Source: Caprella mutica
Taxonomy: Eukaryota; Arthropoda; Malacostraca; Amphipoda; Caprellidae
DNA length: 64,000 nucleotides
NCBI GenBank assembly: GCA_947561585.1
Contig: CANNZV010002558.1
Span: 1-64,000, forward strand
Reading direction: 5' to 3'
The position numbers and the translations under genes are program-made. Of the stretch, positions 28,101-41,180 are shown one piece after another (the stretch's first letter is position 1; every line of letters begins with the position of its first letter). The notes beneath the pieces are model-generated. The model ran no database searches and was not told the DNA's origin. It saw nothing but the letters and a program-made list of their open reading frames with translations.

Positions 28101-28128
28101 TATACATAAATATATAAATCATTTGCCG
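28101..28128 (+). repeat. Type-b AT-rich insert (first of 14)
   Basis: This is an off-period element reading TATAAATAAATATATAAATC then CTTTGCCG in most copies. Copies start at 28,101; 30,075; 33,182; 36,288; 38,399; 40,408; 43,085; 44,444; 46,002; 52,200; 55,090; 57,120; 58,828 and 62,454. The forms at 52,200, 55,090 and 62,454 have AATTTATAAATCC. The copy at 28,101 has a C that breaks AATAAA, and 44,444 ends TTTAACG. None occurs left of 28 kb. It resembles type a and was probably derived from a common insert. Confidence 0.92.
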
Positions 28129-28261
28129 TAGATAGATCCTTTGCTGTAGATAGATCCTTTGCTGTAGATAGATCCTTTGCTGTAGATAGATCCTTCGCTG
28201 TAGACGAATACTTTTCTGCAGATAGATCTTTTTCTGTAGATAGATCCTTTACTGTAGATTA

Positions 28262-28267
28262 AAGCTT
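28262..28267 (+). repeat. HindIII-bearing marker unit (first of 10)
   Basis: The unit GATTAAAGCTTTGCTGTAG carries AAGCTT. I found it at 28,262; 38,560; 40,569; 43,246; 44,605; 46,163; 52,361; 55,251; 57,281 and 62,615, always about 160 bp to the right of a type-b insert. Left of 28 kb I saw none. It is useful as a physical landmark: predicted spacings are 10,298, 2,009, 2,677, 1,359, 1,558, 6,198, 2,890, 2,030 and 5,334 bp. Confidence 0.88.
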
Positions 28268-30660
28268 TGCTGTAGATAGATCCCATACTCTAAATAGATC
28301 CTTTGCTGTTGAGAGATCCTTTGCTGTAGAAAGATCCTTTGCTGTAGAAAGATCTTCTGCTGTAAATAGATCCTTCGCAGTAGAAAGATCCTTTGCTGTT
28401 GACAGATCATTCGCTGTAGAAAGATCCTTTGGTGTAGATAGATTCTTTGCTGTAGATAGATCCCTTACTGTAGATAGATCACTTGGCTGTAGGTAGATCT
28501 TTTGCTGTAGATAGATCCTTTAATGTAGAAAGATCCTCTGTTGTAGAAAGATCTTTTGCTGTAAATAGATTATTGGCTGTAGATAGATCCTTTGCTGTTT
28601 ATAGAACCTTTCCTGTAGATTTATCCTTAGCTGTATATAGCTACTTTACTTTAGATAGATCCTTTGCTGTGGACAGATCCTTTGCAGTAAATAGATCCTT
28701 TACTGTAGATAGATCCTTTGCTGTTGATAGATCTTTAACTGTAGATGGATCATTTGCTGTATATAGTTCATTTACTGTAGATAGATCCTTCGCTGTAGAT
28801 AGATCCTCTGCTGTTTATAGATTCTTTTCTGAACATATATTCTTTGCTGTAGATATATTCTTTGTTGTAGATAGATCCTTTACTGTCAATAGATCCTTTG
28901 CTGTAGATAGATCTTTTGCTGTAGATAGATGCTTTGCTGTAGATAGATCCCTTACTGCAGATAGATTACTCTGCTGTAGATAGATCCTTTGCTGTAGATT
29001 GATCCTTTGCTGTATAAAGTTCCTCTGCTGTAATTAGATCCTTTGTTGTAGATAGATCATTGGCTTTAGATAGATCCTTTGCTGTAGATAGATCCTTTTC
29101 TGTAGATAGATCCTTTTCTGTTGATAGATCCATTACTGTTGATAAAACCTTTGCTGTTGAAAGATCCCATACTGTAAATAGATCCTTTGCTGTAGAGAGA
29201 TACTTTGCTGTAGAAAGATCCTCTGCTGTAGAAAGATCTTCTGCTGTAAATAGATTCCTTGGAGTAGAAAGATCCTTTGCTGTTGACAGATATTTTGCTG
29301 TAGAAAGATCCTTTGGTGTAGATAGATTCTTTGCTGTAGATAGATCCCTTTCTGTAGATAGATCACTCTGCTGTAGATAGATCATTTGCTGTAGATAGAT
29401 CCCTTAATGTAGAAAGATCCTCTGTTGTAGAAAGATCTTTTGCTGTAAATATATCATTTGCTGGAGATAGATCCTTTGCTGTAGATAAATCCTTTACTGT
29501 AGATAGATCCTTTGCTGTAGATAGATACTTTCCTGTAGATAGATCCTTTGCTGTAGATAGATCCTTTGCAGAATATAGAACTTTTGCTGTTATATAGATC
29601 CTTTGCTCTTGATAGATCCTTGACTGTAGATAGATCATTTGCTGTAGATGGATCCTTTGATGTAGATAGATCCTTTACTGTCGATAGATCCCTTGCTGTA
29701 GATAGATGTTTTGATGTAGATAGATGCTTTGCTGTAGATAGATCCTTTGCTGAGGATAGAGCCTTTACTGTAGATATATTTTTTGCTGTAGATAGATTCT
29801 TTGTTGTAGATAGATCGTTTGCTGTCGAAAGATCCTTTGTAGTAGATAGATCCTTTACTGTAGAAATATCCCTTATTGTAGATAGATCCTTTGCTGTAGA
29901 TAGATCCTTTCCTGTAGATAGATGCTTTGCTGTTGATAGATCCTTCGCTGTAGATAGATCCTTTACTGTAGATAGATTCTTTGCTGTTGATAGATTCTTT
30001 TTTGTTGATAGATCCTTTGTTGTAGATAGATCTTTTGTGGTAGATAGATCATTTATTGTGGATAGATCCTTTGCTATAAATAAATATATAAATCCTTTGC
30101 CGTAGATAGATCCTTTGCTGTAGATAGATCCTTTAATGTAGAAAGATCCTCTATTGTAGAAAGATCTTTTTCTGTAAATAGATCATTTGTTGTAGATAGA
30201 TCCTTTGCTGTAAATGAATCCTTTGGCTGTATAGAGTTCCATTACTGTAGATATATCCTTTGCTATAGATTGATCATTTGCTGTAGATAGATCTTTTGCT
30301 GTAGATAGATCCTTTGTTGTGAACAGAGCACATATTGTAGAAAGATCCTTTGCTGTAGATAGATCCTATTCTGTAGAAAGATCCTTTGCTGAAGATAGAT
30401 CCTTTGCTGTAGATGGATCCTTTGCTGTAAATAAATCCTTTGCTGTAGATAGATCCTTTGCTGTAGATAGATAATTTCCTGTAGATATATCCTTTCCTGT
30501 AGATAGATCCTTTGCAGAATATAGAATTTTTGCTGTTAATAGACCTTTTGCTGTAGATAGATCCTTTGCTGTTGATAGATCCTTAACTGTAGATGGATCA
30601 TTTGCTGTATATAGTTCATTTACTGTAGATAGATCCTTCGCTGTAGATAGATCCTTTTTT

Positions 30661-31740
30661 GTAGGTAGATCCTTTGCTGTAGATAGATCCTTTGTAGAAT
30701 ATAGAACTTTTGCTGTTACTATATCTTTTGCTGTATATAGATCCTTTGCTCTTGATAGATCCTTGACTGTAGATAGATCATTTGCTGTAGATGGATCCTT
30801 TGATGTAGATAGATCCTCTACTGTCGATAGATCCCTTGCTGTAGATAGATCCTTTGAAGTAGATAGATGCTTTGCTGTAGATAGATCCTTTGCTGAGGAT
30901 AGAGCCTTTACTGTAGATATATTTTTTGCTGTAGATAGATTCTTTGTTGTAGATAGATCGTTTGCTGTCGAAAGATCCTTTGTAGTAGATAGATCCTTTA
31001 CTGTAGATATATCCCTTATTGTAGATAGATCCTTTGCTGTAGATAGATCCTTTCCTGTAGATAGATCCTTTCCTGTAGGTAGATCCTTTGCTGTAGATAG
31101 AACTTTTGCTGTAAATAGATCTTTTGCTGTAGATAGATCCTATGCTGTTTATAGAACCTTTCCTGTAGATTTATCCTTAGCTGTATATAGCTACTTTCCT
31201 GTAGATAGATCCTTTGCTGTAGATAGATCATTTGCAGAATATAGAACTTTTGCTGTTACTAAATCTTTTGCTGTATATAGATCCTTTGCTCTTGATAGAT
31301 CCTTGACTGTAGATAGATCATTTGCTGTAGATGGATCATTTGATGTAGATAGATCTTTTACTGTCGATAGATCCCTTGCTGTAGATAGATCCTTTGAAGT
31401 AGATAGATGCTTTGCTGTAGATAGATCCTTTGCTGAGGATAGAGCCTTTACTGTAGATATATTTTTTGCTGTAGACAGATTCTTTGTTGTAGATAGATCG
31501 TTTGCTGTCGAAAGATCCTTTGTAGTAGATAGATTCTTTACTGTAGATATATCCCTTATTGTAGATAGATCCTTTGCTGTAGATAGATCCTTTCCTGTAG
31601 ATAGATCCTTTCCTGTAGATAGATCCTTTGCTGTAGATAGACCTTTTGCTGTAAATAGATCTTTTGCTGTAGATAGATCCTTTGCTGTTTAAAGAACCTT
31701 TCCTGTAGATTTATCCTTAGCTGTATATAGCTACTTTACT
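30661..31740 (+). repeat. 540-bp (30-unit) tandem dimer
   Basis: Positions 30,661-31,200 and 31,201-31,740 align base for base without a gap. I counted about 14 mismatches in 540 (roughly 97% identity, by eye). The unit is exactly 30 monomers. Equivalent dimers at 33.8-34.9 and 36.9-38.0 kb are spaced 539 bp because of a shared 1-bp loss (GTTTGCGGCGAAAG instead of GTTTGCTGTCGAAAG). One near 26.0-27.1 kb is also 539 bp, from a separate indel near 26,200. This is the cleanest HOR of the middle domain. Confidence 0.92.
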
Positions 31741-32007
31741 GTAGATAGATCCTTTGCTGTGGACAGATCCTTTGCAGTAAATAGATCCTTTACTGTAGAT
31801 AGATCCTTTGCTGTTGATAGATCTTTAACTGTAGATGGATCATTTGCTGTATATAGTTCATTTACTGTAGATAGATCCTTCGCTGTAGACAGATTCTCTG
31901 CTGTTTATAGATTCTTTTCTGAACATATATTCTTTGCTGTAGATATATTCTTTGTTGTAGATAGATCCTTTACTGTCAATAGATCCTTTGCTGTAGATAG
32001 ATCTTTT

Positions 32008-34895
32008 GCTGTAGATAGATGCTTTGCTGTAGATAGATCCCTTACTGCAGATAGATTACTTTGCTGTAGATAGATCCTTTGCTGTAGATTGATCCTTTGC
32101 TGTATAAAGTTCCTCTGCTGTAATTAGATCCTTTGTTGTAGATAGATCATTGGCTTTAGATAGATCCTTTGCTGTAGATAGATCCTTTTCTGTAGATAGA
32201 TCCTTTTCTGTTGATAGATCCATTACTGTTGATAAAACCTTTGCTGTTGATAGATCCCATACTGTAAAAAGATCCTTTGCTGTAGAGAGATACTTTGCTG
32301 TAGAAAGATCCTCTGCTGTAGGAAGATCTTCTGCTGTAAATAGATTCTTTGGAGTAGAAAGATCCTTTGCTGTTGACAGATCTTTTGCTGTAAAAAGATC
32401 CTTTGGTGTAGATAGATTCTTTGCTGTAGATAGATCCCTCTCTGTAGATAGATCACTCTGCTGTAGATAGATCATTTGCTGTAGATAGATCCCTTAATGT
32501 AGAAAGATCCTCTGTTGTAGAAAGATCTTTTGCTGTATATATATCATTTGCTGGAGATAGATCCTTTGCTGTAGATAAATCCTTTACTGTAGATAGATCC
32601 TTTGCTGTAGATAGATACTTTCCTGTAGATAGATCCTTTGCTGTAGATAGATCCTTTGCAGAATATAGAACTTTTGCTGTTACTATATCTTTTGCTGTAT
32701 ATAGATCCTTTGCTCTTGATAGATCCTTGACTGTAGATAGATCATTTGCTGTAGATGGATCCTTTGATGTAGATAGATCCTTTACTGTCGATAGATCCCT
32801 TGCTGTAGATAGATCCTTCGATGTAGATAGATGCTTTGCTGTAGATAGATCCTTTGCTGAGGATAGAGCCTTTACTGTAGATATATTTTTTGCTGTAGAT
32901 AGATTCTTTGTTGTAGATAGATCGTTTGCTGTCGAAAGATCCTTTGTAGTAGATAGATCCTTTACTGTAGAAATATCCCTTATTGTAGATAGATCCTTTG
33001 CTGTAGATAGATCCTTTCCTGTAGATAGATGCTTTGCTGTTGATAGATCCTTCGCTGTAGATAGATCCTTTACTGTAGATAGATTCTTTGCTGTTGATAG
33101 ATTCTTTTTTGTTGATAGATCCTTTGTTGTAGATAGATCTTTTGTGGTAGATAGATCATTTATTGTGGATAGATCCTTTGCTATAAATAAATATATAAAT
33201 CCTTTGCCGTAGATAGATCCTTTGCTGTAGATAGATCCTTTAATGTAGAAAGATCCTCTATTGTTGAAAGATCTTTTTCTGTAAATAGATCATTTGTTGT
33301 AGATAGATCCTTTGCTGTAAATGAATCCTTTGGCTGTATAGAGTTCCATTACTGTAGATATATCCTTTGCTATAGATTGATCATTTGCTGTAAATAGATC
33401 TTTTGCTGTAGATAGATCCTTTGTTGTGAACAGAGCACATATTGTAGAAAGATCCTTTGCTGTAGATAGATCCTATTCTGTAGAAAGATCCTTTACTGAA
33501 GATAGATCCTTTGCTGTAGATGGATCCTTTGCTGTAGATAAATCCTTTGCTGTAGATAGATCCTTTGCTGTAGATAGATACTTTCCTGTAGATATATCCT
33601 TTCCTGTAGATAGATCCTTTGCAGAATATAGAATTTTTGCTGTTAATAGATCTTTTGCTGTAGATAGATCCTTTGCTGTTGATAGATCCTTAACTGTAGA
33701 TGGATCATTTGCTGTATATAGTTCATTTACTGTAGATAGATCCTTCGCTGTAGATAGATCCTTTTTTGTAGGTAGATCCTTTGCTGTAGATAGATCCTTT
33801 GCAGAATATAGAACTTTTGCTGTTACTATATCTTTTGCTGTATATAGATCCTTTGCTCTTGATAGATCCTTGACTGTAGATAGATCATTTGCTGTAGATG
33901 GATCCTTTGATGTAGATAGATCCTTTACTGTCGGTAGATCCCTTGCTGTAGATAGATCCTTTGAAGTAGATAGATGCTTTGCTGTAGATAGATCCTTTGC
34001 TGAGGAAAGAGCCTTTACTGTAGATATATTTTTTGCTGTAGATAGATTCTTTGTTGTAGATAGATCGTTTGCGGCGAAAGATCCTTTGTAGTAGATAGAT
34101 CCTTTACTGTAGATATATCCCTTATTGTAGATAGATCCTTTGCTGTAGATAGATCCTTTCCTGTAGATAGATCCTTTCCTGTAGGTAGATCCTTTGCTGT
34201 AGATAGAACTTTTGCTGTAAATAGATCTTTTGCTGTAGATAGATCCTTTGCTGTTTATAGAACCTTTCCTGTAGATTTATCTTTAGCTGTATATAGCTAC
34301 TTTCCTGTAGATAGATCCTTTGCTGTAGATAGATCCTTTGCAGAATATAGAACTTTTGCTGTTACTATATCTTTTGCTGTATATAGATCCTTTGCTCTTG
34401 ATAGATCCTTGACTGTAGATAGATCATTTGCTGTAGATGGATCCTTTGATGTAGATAGATCTTTTACTGTCGATAGATCCCTTGCTGTAGATAGATCCTT
34501 TGAAGTAGATAGATGCTTTGCTGTAGATAGATCCTTTGCTGAGGATAGAGCATTTACTGTAGATATATTTTTTGCTGTAGATAGATTCTTTGTTGTAGAT
34601 AGATCGTTTGCTGTCGAAAGATCCTTTGTAGTAGATAGATTCTTTAATGTAGATATATCCCTTATTGTAGATAGATCCTTTGCTGTAGATAGATCCTTTC
34701 CTGTAGATAGATCCTTTCCTGTAGATAGATCCTTTGCTGTAGATAGACCTTTTGCTGTAAATAGATCTTTTGCTGTAGATAGATCCTTTGCTGTTTATAG
34801 AACCTTTCCTGTAGATTTATCCTTAGCTGTATATAGCTACTTTACTGTAGATAGATCCTTTGCTGTGGACAGATCCTTTGCAGTAAATAGATCCT
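32008..34895 (+). repeat. 2.9-kb segmental duplication, first copy (offset 3,106)
   Basis: This stretch reappears 3,106 bp downstream with no difference that I could find in the parts compared, including all long open frames inside it. Private mutations are shared: TACTGTAAAAAGATCC near 32,264, GCTGTAGGAAGATC near 32,324, CTATTGTTGAAAG near 33,258 and the 1-bp loss GCGGCG near 34,072. Just upstream (31,759-32,007) and downstream (34,896-35,113) the correspondence breaks, with mismatches or a different unit order. It was very recently duplicated, or is an assembly duplicate. Confidence 0.93.
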
Positions 34896-35113
34896 TTACT
34901 GTAGATAGATCCTTTGCTGTTGATAGATCCTTAACTGTAGATGGATCATTTGATGTCTATAGTTCATTTACTGTAGATAGATCCTTCGCTGTAGATAGAT
35001 CCTCTGCTGTTTATAGATTCTTTTCTGAACATATATTCTTTGCTGTAGATATATTCTTTGTTGTAGATAGATCCTTCACTGTCGATAGATCCTTTGCTGT
35101 AGATAGATCTTTC

Positions 35114-38001
35114 GCTGTAGATAGATGCTTTGCTGTAGATAGATCCCTTACTGCAGATAGATTACTTTGCTGTAGATAGATCCTTTGCTGTAGATTGATC
35201 CTTTGCTGTATAAAGTTCCTCTGCTGTAATTAGATCCTTTGTTGTAGATAGATCATTGGCTTTAGATAGATCCTTTGCTGTAGATAGATCCTTTTCTGTA
35301 GATAGATCCTTTTCTGTTGATAGATCCATTACTGTTGATAAAACCTTTGCTGTTGATAGATCCCATACTGTAAAAAGATCCTTTGCTGTAGAGAGATACT
35401 TTGCTGTAGAAAGATCCTCTGCTGTAGGAAGATCTTCTGCTGTAAATAGATTCTTTGGAGTAGAAAGATCCTTTGCTGTTGACAGATCTTTTGCTGTAAA
35501 AAGATCCTTTGGTGTAGATAGATTCTTTGCTGTAGATAGATCCCTCTCTGTAGATAGATCACTCTGCTGTAGATAGATCATTTGCTGTAGATAGATCCCT
35601 TAATGTAGAAAGATCCTCTGTTGTAGAAAGATCTTTTGCTGTATATATATCATTTGCTGGAGATAGATCCTTTGCTGTAGATAAATCCTTTACTGTAGAT
35701 AGATCCTTTGCTGTAGATAGATACTTTCCTGTAGATAGATCCTTTGCTGTAGATAGATCCTTTGCAGAATATAGAACTTTTGCTGTTACTATATCTTTTG
35801 CTGTATATAGATCCTTTGCTCTTGATAGATCCTTGACTGTAGATAGATCATTTGCTGTAGATGGATCCTTTGATGTAGATAGATCCTTTACTGTCGATAG
35901 ATCCCTTGCTGTAGATAGATCCTTCGATGTAGATAGATGCTTTGCTGTAGATAGATCCTTTGCTGAGGATAGAGCCTTTACTGTAGATATATTTTTTGCT
36001 GTAGATAGATTCTTTGTTGTAGATAGATCGTTTGCTGTCGAAAGATCCTTTGTAGTAGATAGATCCTTTACTGTAGAAATATCCCTTATTGTAGATAGAT
36101 CCTTTGCTGTAGATAGATCCTTTCCTGTAGATAGATGCTTTGCTGTTGATAGATCCTTCGCTGTAGATAGATCCTTTACTGTAGATAGATTCTTTGCTGT
36201 TGATAGATTCTTTTTTGTTGATAGATCCTTTGTTGTAGATAGATCTTTTGTGGTAGATAGATCATTTATTGTGGATAGATCCTTTGCTATAAATAAATAT
36301 ATAAATCCTTTGCCGTAGATAGATCCTTTGCTGTAGATAGATCCTTTAATGTAGAAAGATCCTCTATTGTTGAAAGATCTTTTTCTGTAAATAGATCATT
36401 TGTTGTAGATAGATCCTTTGCTGTAAATGAATCCTTTGGCTGTATAGAGTTCCATTACTGTAGATATATCCTTTGCTATAGATTGATCATTTGCTGTAAA
36501 TAGATCTTTTGCTGTAGATAGATCCTTTGTTGTGAACAGAGCACATATTGTAGAAAGATCCTTTGCTGTAGATAGATCCTATTCTGTAGAAAGATCCTTT
36601 ACTGAAGATAGATCCTTTGCTGTAGATGGATCCTTTGCTGTAGATAAATCCTTTGCTGTAGATAGATCCTTTGCTGTAGATAGATACTTTCCTGTAGATA
36701 TATCCTTTCCTGTAGATAGATCCTTTGCAGAATATAGAATTTTTGCTGTTAATAGATCTTTTGCTGTAGATAGATCCTTTGCTGTTGATAGATCCTTAAC
36801 TGTAGATGGATCATTTGCTGTATATAGTTCATTTACTGTAGATAGATCCTTCGCTGTAGATAGATCCTTTTTTGTAGGTAGATCCTTTGCTGTAGATAGA
36901 TCCTTTGCAGAATATAGAACTTTTGCTGTTACTATATCTTTTGCTGTATATAGATCCTTTGCTCTTGATAGATCCTTGACTGTAGATAGATCATTTGCTG
37001 TAGATGGATCCTTTGATGTAGATAGATCCTTTACTGTCGGTAGATCCCTTGCTGTAGATAGATCCTTTGAAGTAGATAGATGCTTTGCTGTAGATAGATC
37101 CTTTGCTGAGGAAAGAGCCTTTACTGTAGATATATTTTTTGCTGTAGATAGATTCTTTGTTGTAGATAGATCGTTTGCGGCGAAAGATCCTTTGTAGTAG
37201 ATAGATCCTTTACTGTAGATATATCCCTTATTGTAGATAGATCCTTTGCTGTAGATAGATCCTTTCCTGTAGATAGATCCTTTCCTGTAGGTAGATCCTT
37301 TGCTGTAGATAGAACTTTTGCTGTAAATAGATCTTTTGCTGTAGATAGATCCTTTGCTGTTTATAGAACCTTTCCTGTAGATTTATCTTTAGCTGTATAT
37401 AGCTACTTTCCTGTAGATAGATCCTTTGCTGTAGATAGATCCTTTGCAGAATATAGAACTTTTGCTGTTACTATATCTTTTGCTGTATATAGATCCTTTG
37501 CTCTTGATAGATCCTTGACTGTAGATAGATCATTTGCTGTAGATGGATCCTTTGATGTAGATAGATCTTTTACTGTCGATAGATCCCTTGCTGTAGATAG
37601 ATCCTTTGAAGTAGATAGATGCTTTGCTGTAGATAGATCCTTTGCTGAGGATAGAGCATTTACTGTAGATATATTTTTTGCTGTAGATAGATTCTTTGTT
37701 GTAGATAGATCGTTTGCTGTCGAAAGATCCTTTGTAGTAGATAGATTCTTTAATGTAGATATATCCCTTATTGTAGATAGATCCTTTGCTGTAGATAGAT
37801 CCTTTCCTGTAGATAGATCCTTTCCTGTAGATAGATCCTTTGCTGTAGATAGACCTTTTGCTGTAAATAGATCTTTTGCTGTAGATAGATCCTTTGCTGT
37901 TTATAGAACCTTTCCTGTAGATTTATCCTTAGCTGTATATAGCTACTTTACTGTAGATAGATCCTTTGCTGTGGACAGATCCTTTGCAGTAAATAGATCC
38001 T
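35114..38001 (+). repeat. 2.9-kb segmental duplication, second copy
   Basis: This is the partner of 32,008-34,895 and carries the same private variants at +3,106. Identity stops at about 38,001. There the first copy continues TTTACTGTAG while this copy switches to TCTGCTGTAG and follows the 27.66-kb block instead. That switch is a recombination junction: the right end of this copy is fused to a second paralogous block. Confidence 0.93.
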
Positions 38002-40435
38002 CTGCTGTAGAAAGATCTTCTGCTGTAAATAGATTCTTTGCAGTAGAAAGATCCTTTGCTGTTGACAGATCTTTCGCTGTAGAATGATCCTTTGGTATAG
38101 ATAGATTCTTGTTGATAGATCCCTTTCTGTAGATAGATCACTCTGCTGTAGATAGATCATTTGCTGTAGATAGATCCTTTAATGTAGAAAGATCCTCTAT
38201 TGTAGAAAGATCTTTTTCTGTAAATAGATCATTTGCTGGAGATAGATCCTTTACTGTCGATAGATCCCTTGCTGTAGATAGAGCCTTTGATGTAGATAGA
38301 TTCTTTGCTGTTGATAGATTCTTTTTTGTTGATAGATCCTTTGTTGTAGATAGATCTTTTGTGGTAGATAGATCATTTATTGTGGATAGATCCTTTGCTA
38401 TAAATAAATATATAAATCATTTGCCGTAGATAGATCCTTTGCTGTAGATAGATCCTTTGCTGTAGATAGATCCTTTGCTGTAGATAGATCCTTCGCTGTA
38501 GACGAATACTTTTCTGCAGATAGATCTTTTTCTGTAGATAGATCCTTTACTGTAGATTAAAGCTTTGCTGTAGATAGATCCCATACTCTAAATAGATCCT
38601 TTGCTGTTGAGAGATCCTTTGCTGTAGAAAGATCCATTGCTGTAGAAAGATCTTCTGCTGTAAATAGATCCTTCGCAGTAGAAAGATCCTTTGCTGTTGA
38701 CAGATCATTCGCTGTAGAAAGATCCTTTGGTGTAGATAGATTCTTTGCTGTAGATAGATCCCTTACTGTAGATAGATCACTTTGCTGTAGATAGATCTTT
38801 TGCTGTAGATAGATCCTTTAATGTAGAAAGATCCTCTGTTGTAGAAAGATCTTTTGCTGTAAATAGATTATTGGCTGTAGATAGATCCTTTGCTGTAGAT
38901 AGATCCTTTGCTGTTTATAGAACCTTTCCTGTAGATTAATCCTTAGCTGTATATAGCTACTTTACTGTAGATAGATCCTTTGCTGTGGACAGATCCTTTG
39001 CAGTAAATAGATCCTTTACTGTAGATAGATCCTTTGCTGTTGATAGATCTTTACCTGTAGATGGATCATTTGCTGTATATAGTTCATTTACTGTAGATAG
39101 ATCCTTCGCTGTAGATAGATCCTCTGCTGTTTATAGATTCTTTTCTGAACATATATTCTTTGCTGTAGATATATTCTTTGTTGTAGATAGATCCTTTACT
39201 GTCAATAGATCCTTTGCTGTAGATAGATCTTTTGCTGTAGATAGATGCTTTGCTGTAGATAGATCCCTTACTGCAGATAGATTACTTTGCTGTAGATAGA
39301 TCCTTTGCTGTAGATTGATCCTTTGCTGTATAAAGTTCCTCTGCTGTAATTAGATCCTTTGTTGTAGATAGATCATTGGCTTTAGATAGATCCTTTGCTG
39401 TAGATAGATCCTTTTCTGTAGATAGATCCTTTTCTGTTGATAGATCCATTACTGTTGATAAAACCTTTGCTGTTGATAGATCCCATACTGTAAATAGATC
39501 CTTTGCTGTAGAGAGATACTTTGCTGTAGAAAGATCCTCTGCTGTAGAAAGATCATCTGCTGTAAATAGATTCTTTGGAGTAGAAAGATCCTTTGCTGTT
39601 GACAGATCTTTTGCTGTAGAAAGATCCTTTGGTGTAGATAGATTCTTTGCTGTAGATAGATCCCTTTCTGTAGATAGATCACTCTGCTGTAGATAGATCA
39701 TTTGCTGTAGATAGATCCCTTAATGTAGAAAGATCCTCTGTTGTAGAAAGATCTTTTGCTGTAAATACATCATTTGCTGGAGATAGATCCTTTGCTGTAG
39801 ATAAATCCTTTACTGTAGATAGATCCTTTGCTGTAGATAGATACTTTCCTGTAGATAGATCCTTTGCTGTAGATAGATCCTTTGCAGAATATAGAACTTT
39901 TGCTGTTACTATATCTTTTGCTGTATATAGATCCTTTGCTCTTGATAGATCCTTGACTGCAGATAGATCATTTGCTGTAGATGGATCCTTTGATGTAGAT
40001 AGATCCTTTACTGTCGATAGATCCCTTGCTGTAGATAGATCCTTTGATGTAGATAGATGCTTTGCTGTAGATAGATCCTTTGCTGAGGATAGAGCCTTTA
40101 CTGTAGATATATTTTTTGCTGTAGATAGATTCTTTGTTGTAGATAGATCGTTTGCTGTCGAAAGATCCTTTGTAGTAGATAGATCCTTTACTGTAGAAAT
40201 ATCCCTTATTATAGATAGATCCTTTGCTGTAGATAGATCCTTTCCTGTAGATAGATTCTTTGCTGTTGATAGATCCTTCGCTGTAGATAGATCCTTTACT
40301 GTAGATAGATTCTTTGCTGTTGATAGATTCTTTTTTGTTGATAGATCCTTTGTTGTAGATAGATCTTTTGTGGTAGATAGATCATTTATTGTGGATAGAT
40401 CCTTTGCTATAAATAAATATATAAATCCTTTGCCG
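38001..40435 (+). repeat. Segmental copy paired with 27.7-30.1 kb
   Basis: This continues directly from the 3,106-bp duplication junction and follows the 27,662-30,102 order. It carries a HindIII site at 38,560 and type-b inserts at 38,399 and 40,408. Near 38,105 a local deletion of about 4 bp (ATTCTTGTTGATAG for ATTCTTTGCTGTAGATAG) is private to this copy. The final 0.5 kb is close to 29,617-30,102 and 32,727-33,209. Confidence 0.82.
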
Positions 40436-41180
40436 TAGATAGATCCTTTGCTGTAGATAGATCCTTTGCTGTAGATAGATCCTTTGCTGTAGATAGATCC
40501 TTCGCTGTAGACGAATACTTTTCTGCAGATAGATCTTTTTCTGTAGATAGATCCTTTACTGTAGATTAAAGCTTTGCTGTAGATAGATCCCATACTCTAA
40601 ATAGATCCTTTGCTGTTGAGAGATCCTTTGCTGTAGAAAGATCCTTTGCTGTAGAAAGATCTTCTGCTGTAAATAGATCCTTCGCAGTAGAAAGATCCTT
40701 TGCTGTTGACAGATCATTCGCTGTAAAAAGATCCTTTGGTGTAGATAGATTCTTTGCTGTAGATAGATCCCTTACTGTAGATAGATCACTTTGCTGTAGA
40801 TAGATCTTTTGCTGTAGATAGTTCCTTTAATGTAGAAAGATCCTCTGTTGTAGAAAGATCTTTTGCTGTAAATAGATTATTGGCTGTAGATAGATCCTTT
40901 GCTGTAGATAGATCCTTTGCTATAGATTCATCATTTGCTGTAGATAGAACCTTAGCTGTAGATAGATCCTTTGCTGTAAATAGATCACATATTGTAGATA
41001 GATCCTTTGCTGTAGATAGATCCTATTCTGTAGAAAGATCCTTTGCTGAAGATAAATCCTTCGCTGTAGATTGATCCATTGCTGAAGATAGATCCTTTAA
41101 TGTAGATAGATCCTTTGCTGTAGATAGATCTTTTGTAGTAGATAGATCATTTATCGTAGATAGATCCTTTGCGTTGAATA

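Larger units (their letters stand above)
27662..30102 (+). repeat. Segmental copy paired with 38.0-40.4 kb
   Basis: The order of variants from 27,662 to the type-b insert at 30,075-30,102 is repeated from 38,001 to 40,435 at offsets of about 10,298-10,339. Shared private features include GTAGAATGATCC with GGTATA just after it (27,740 and 38,085), the HindIII unit (28,262 and 38,560) and a type-b insert with AATCATTTGCC (28,101 and 38,399). The first copy has a 36-bp repeat near 27,800-27,860 that the second lacks, and about 450 bp further on the second has an extra 18 bp. Confidence 0.82.
25999..41180 (+). repeat. Middle satellite domain with 540-bp higher-order repeats
   Basis: This domain is defined by a recurring series containing TTTGATGTAG, TTTGAAGTAG, GAGGATAGAGCC and GTCGAAAGATCC. 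Copies start near 26,654, 29,617, 30,763, 31,303, 32,727, 34,409, 35,833, 37,515 and 39,953. AT-rich inserts here are type b only (28,101; 30,075; 33,182; 36,288; 38,399; 40,408). Adjacent 540-bp dimers occur near 26.0-27.1, 30.66-31.74, 33.8-34.9 and 36.9-38.0 kb. Fairly long open frames on the + strand occur because stops are sparse here; they are not genes. No other feature is seen. Confidence 0.88.

Noticed and set aside
30763..31692. A 309-residue + strand open frame with repeating VDRSFA hexapeptides, as a structural or adhesive repeat protein
   Set aside because: The 18-bp unit keeps frame and its consensus has no stop in this frame, so long open frames are expected. Substitutions fall in all codon positions, indels shift the frame, and other copies of the same series contain stops such as the recurrent TTTGCTTAAGAT. 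No non-repeat domain, signal peptide or gene-like boundary is seen.
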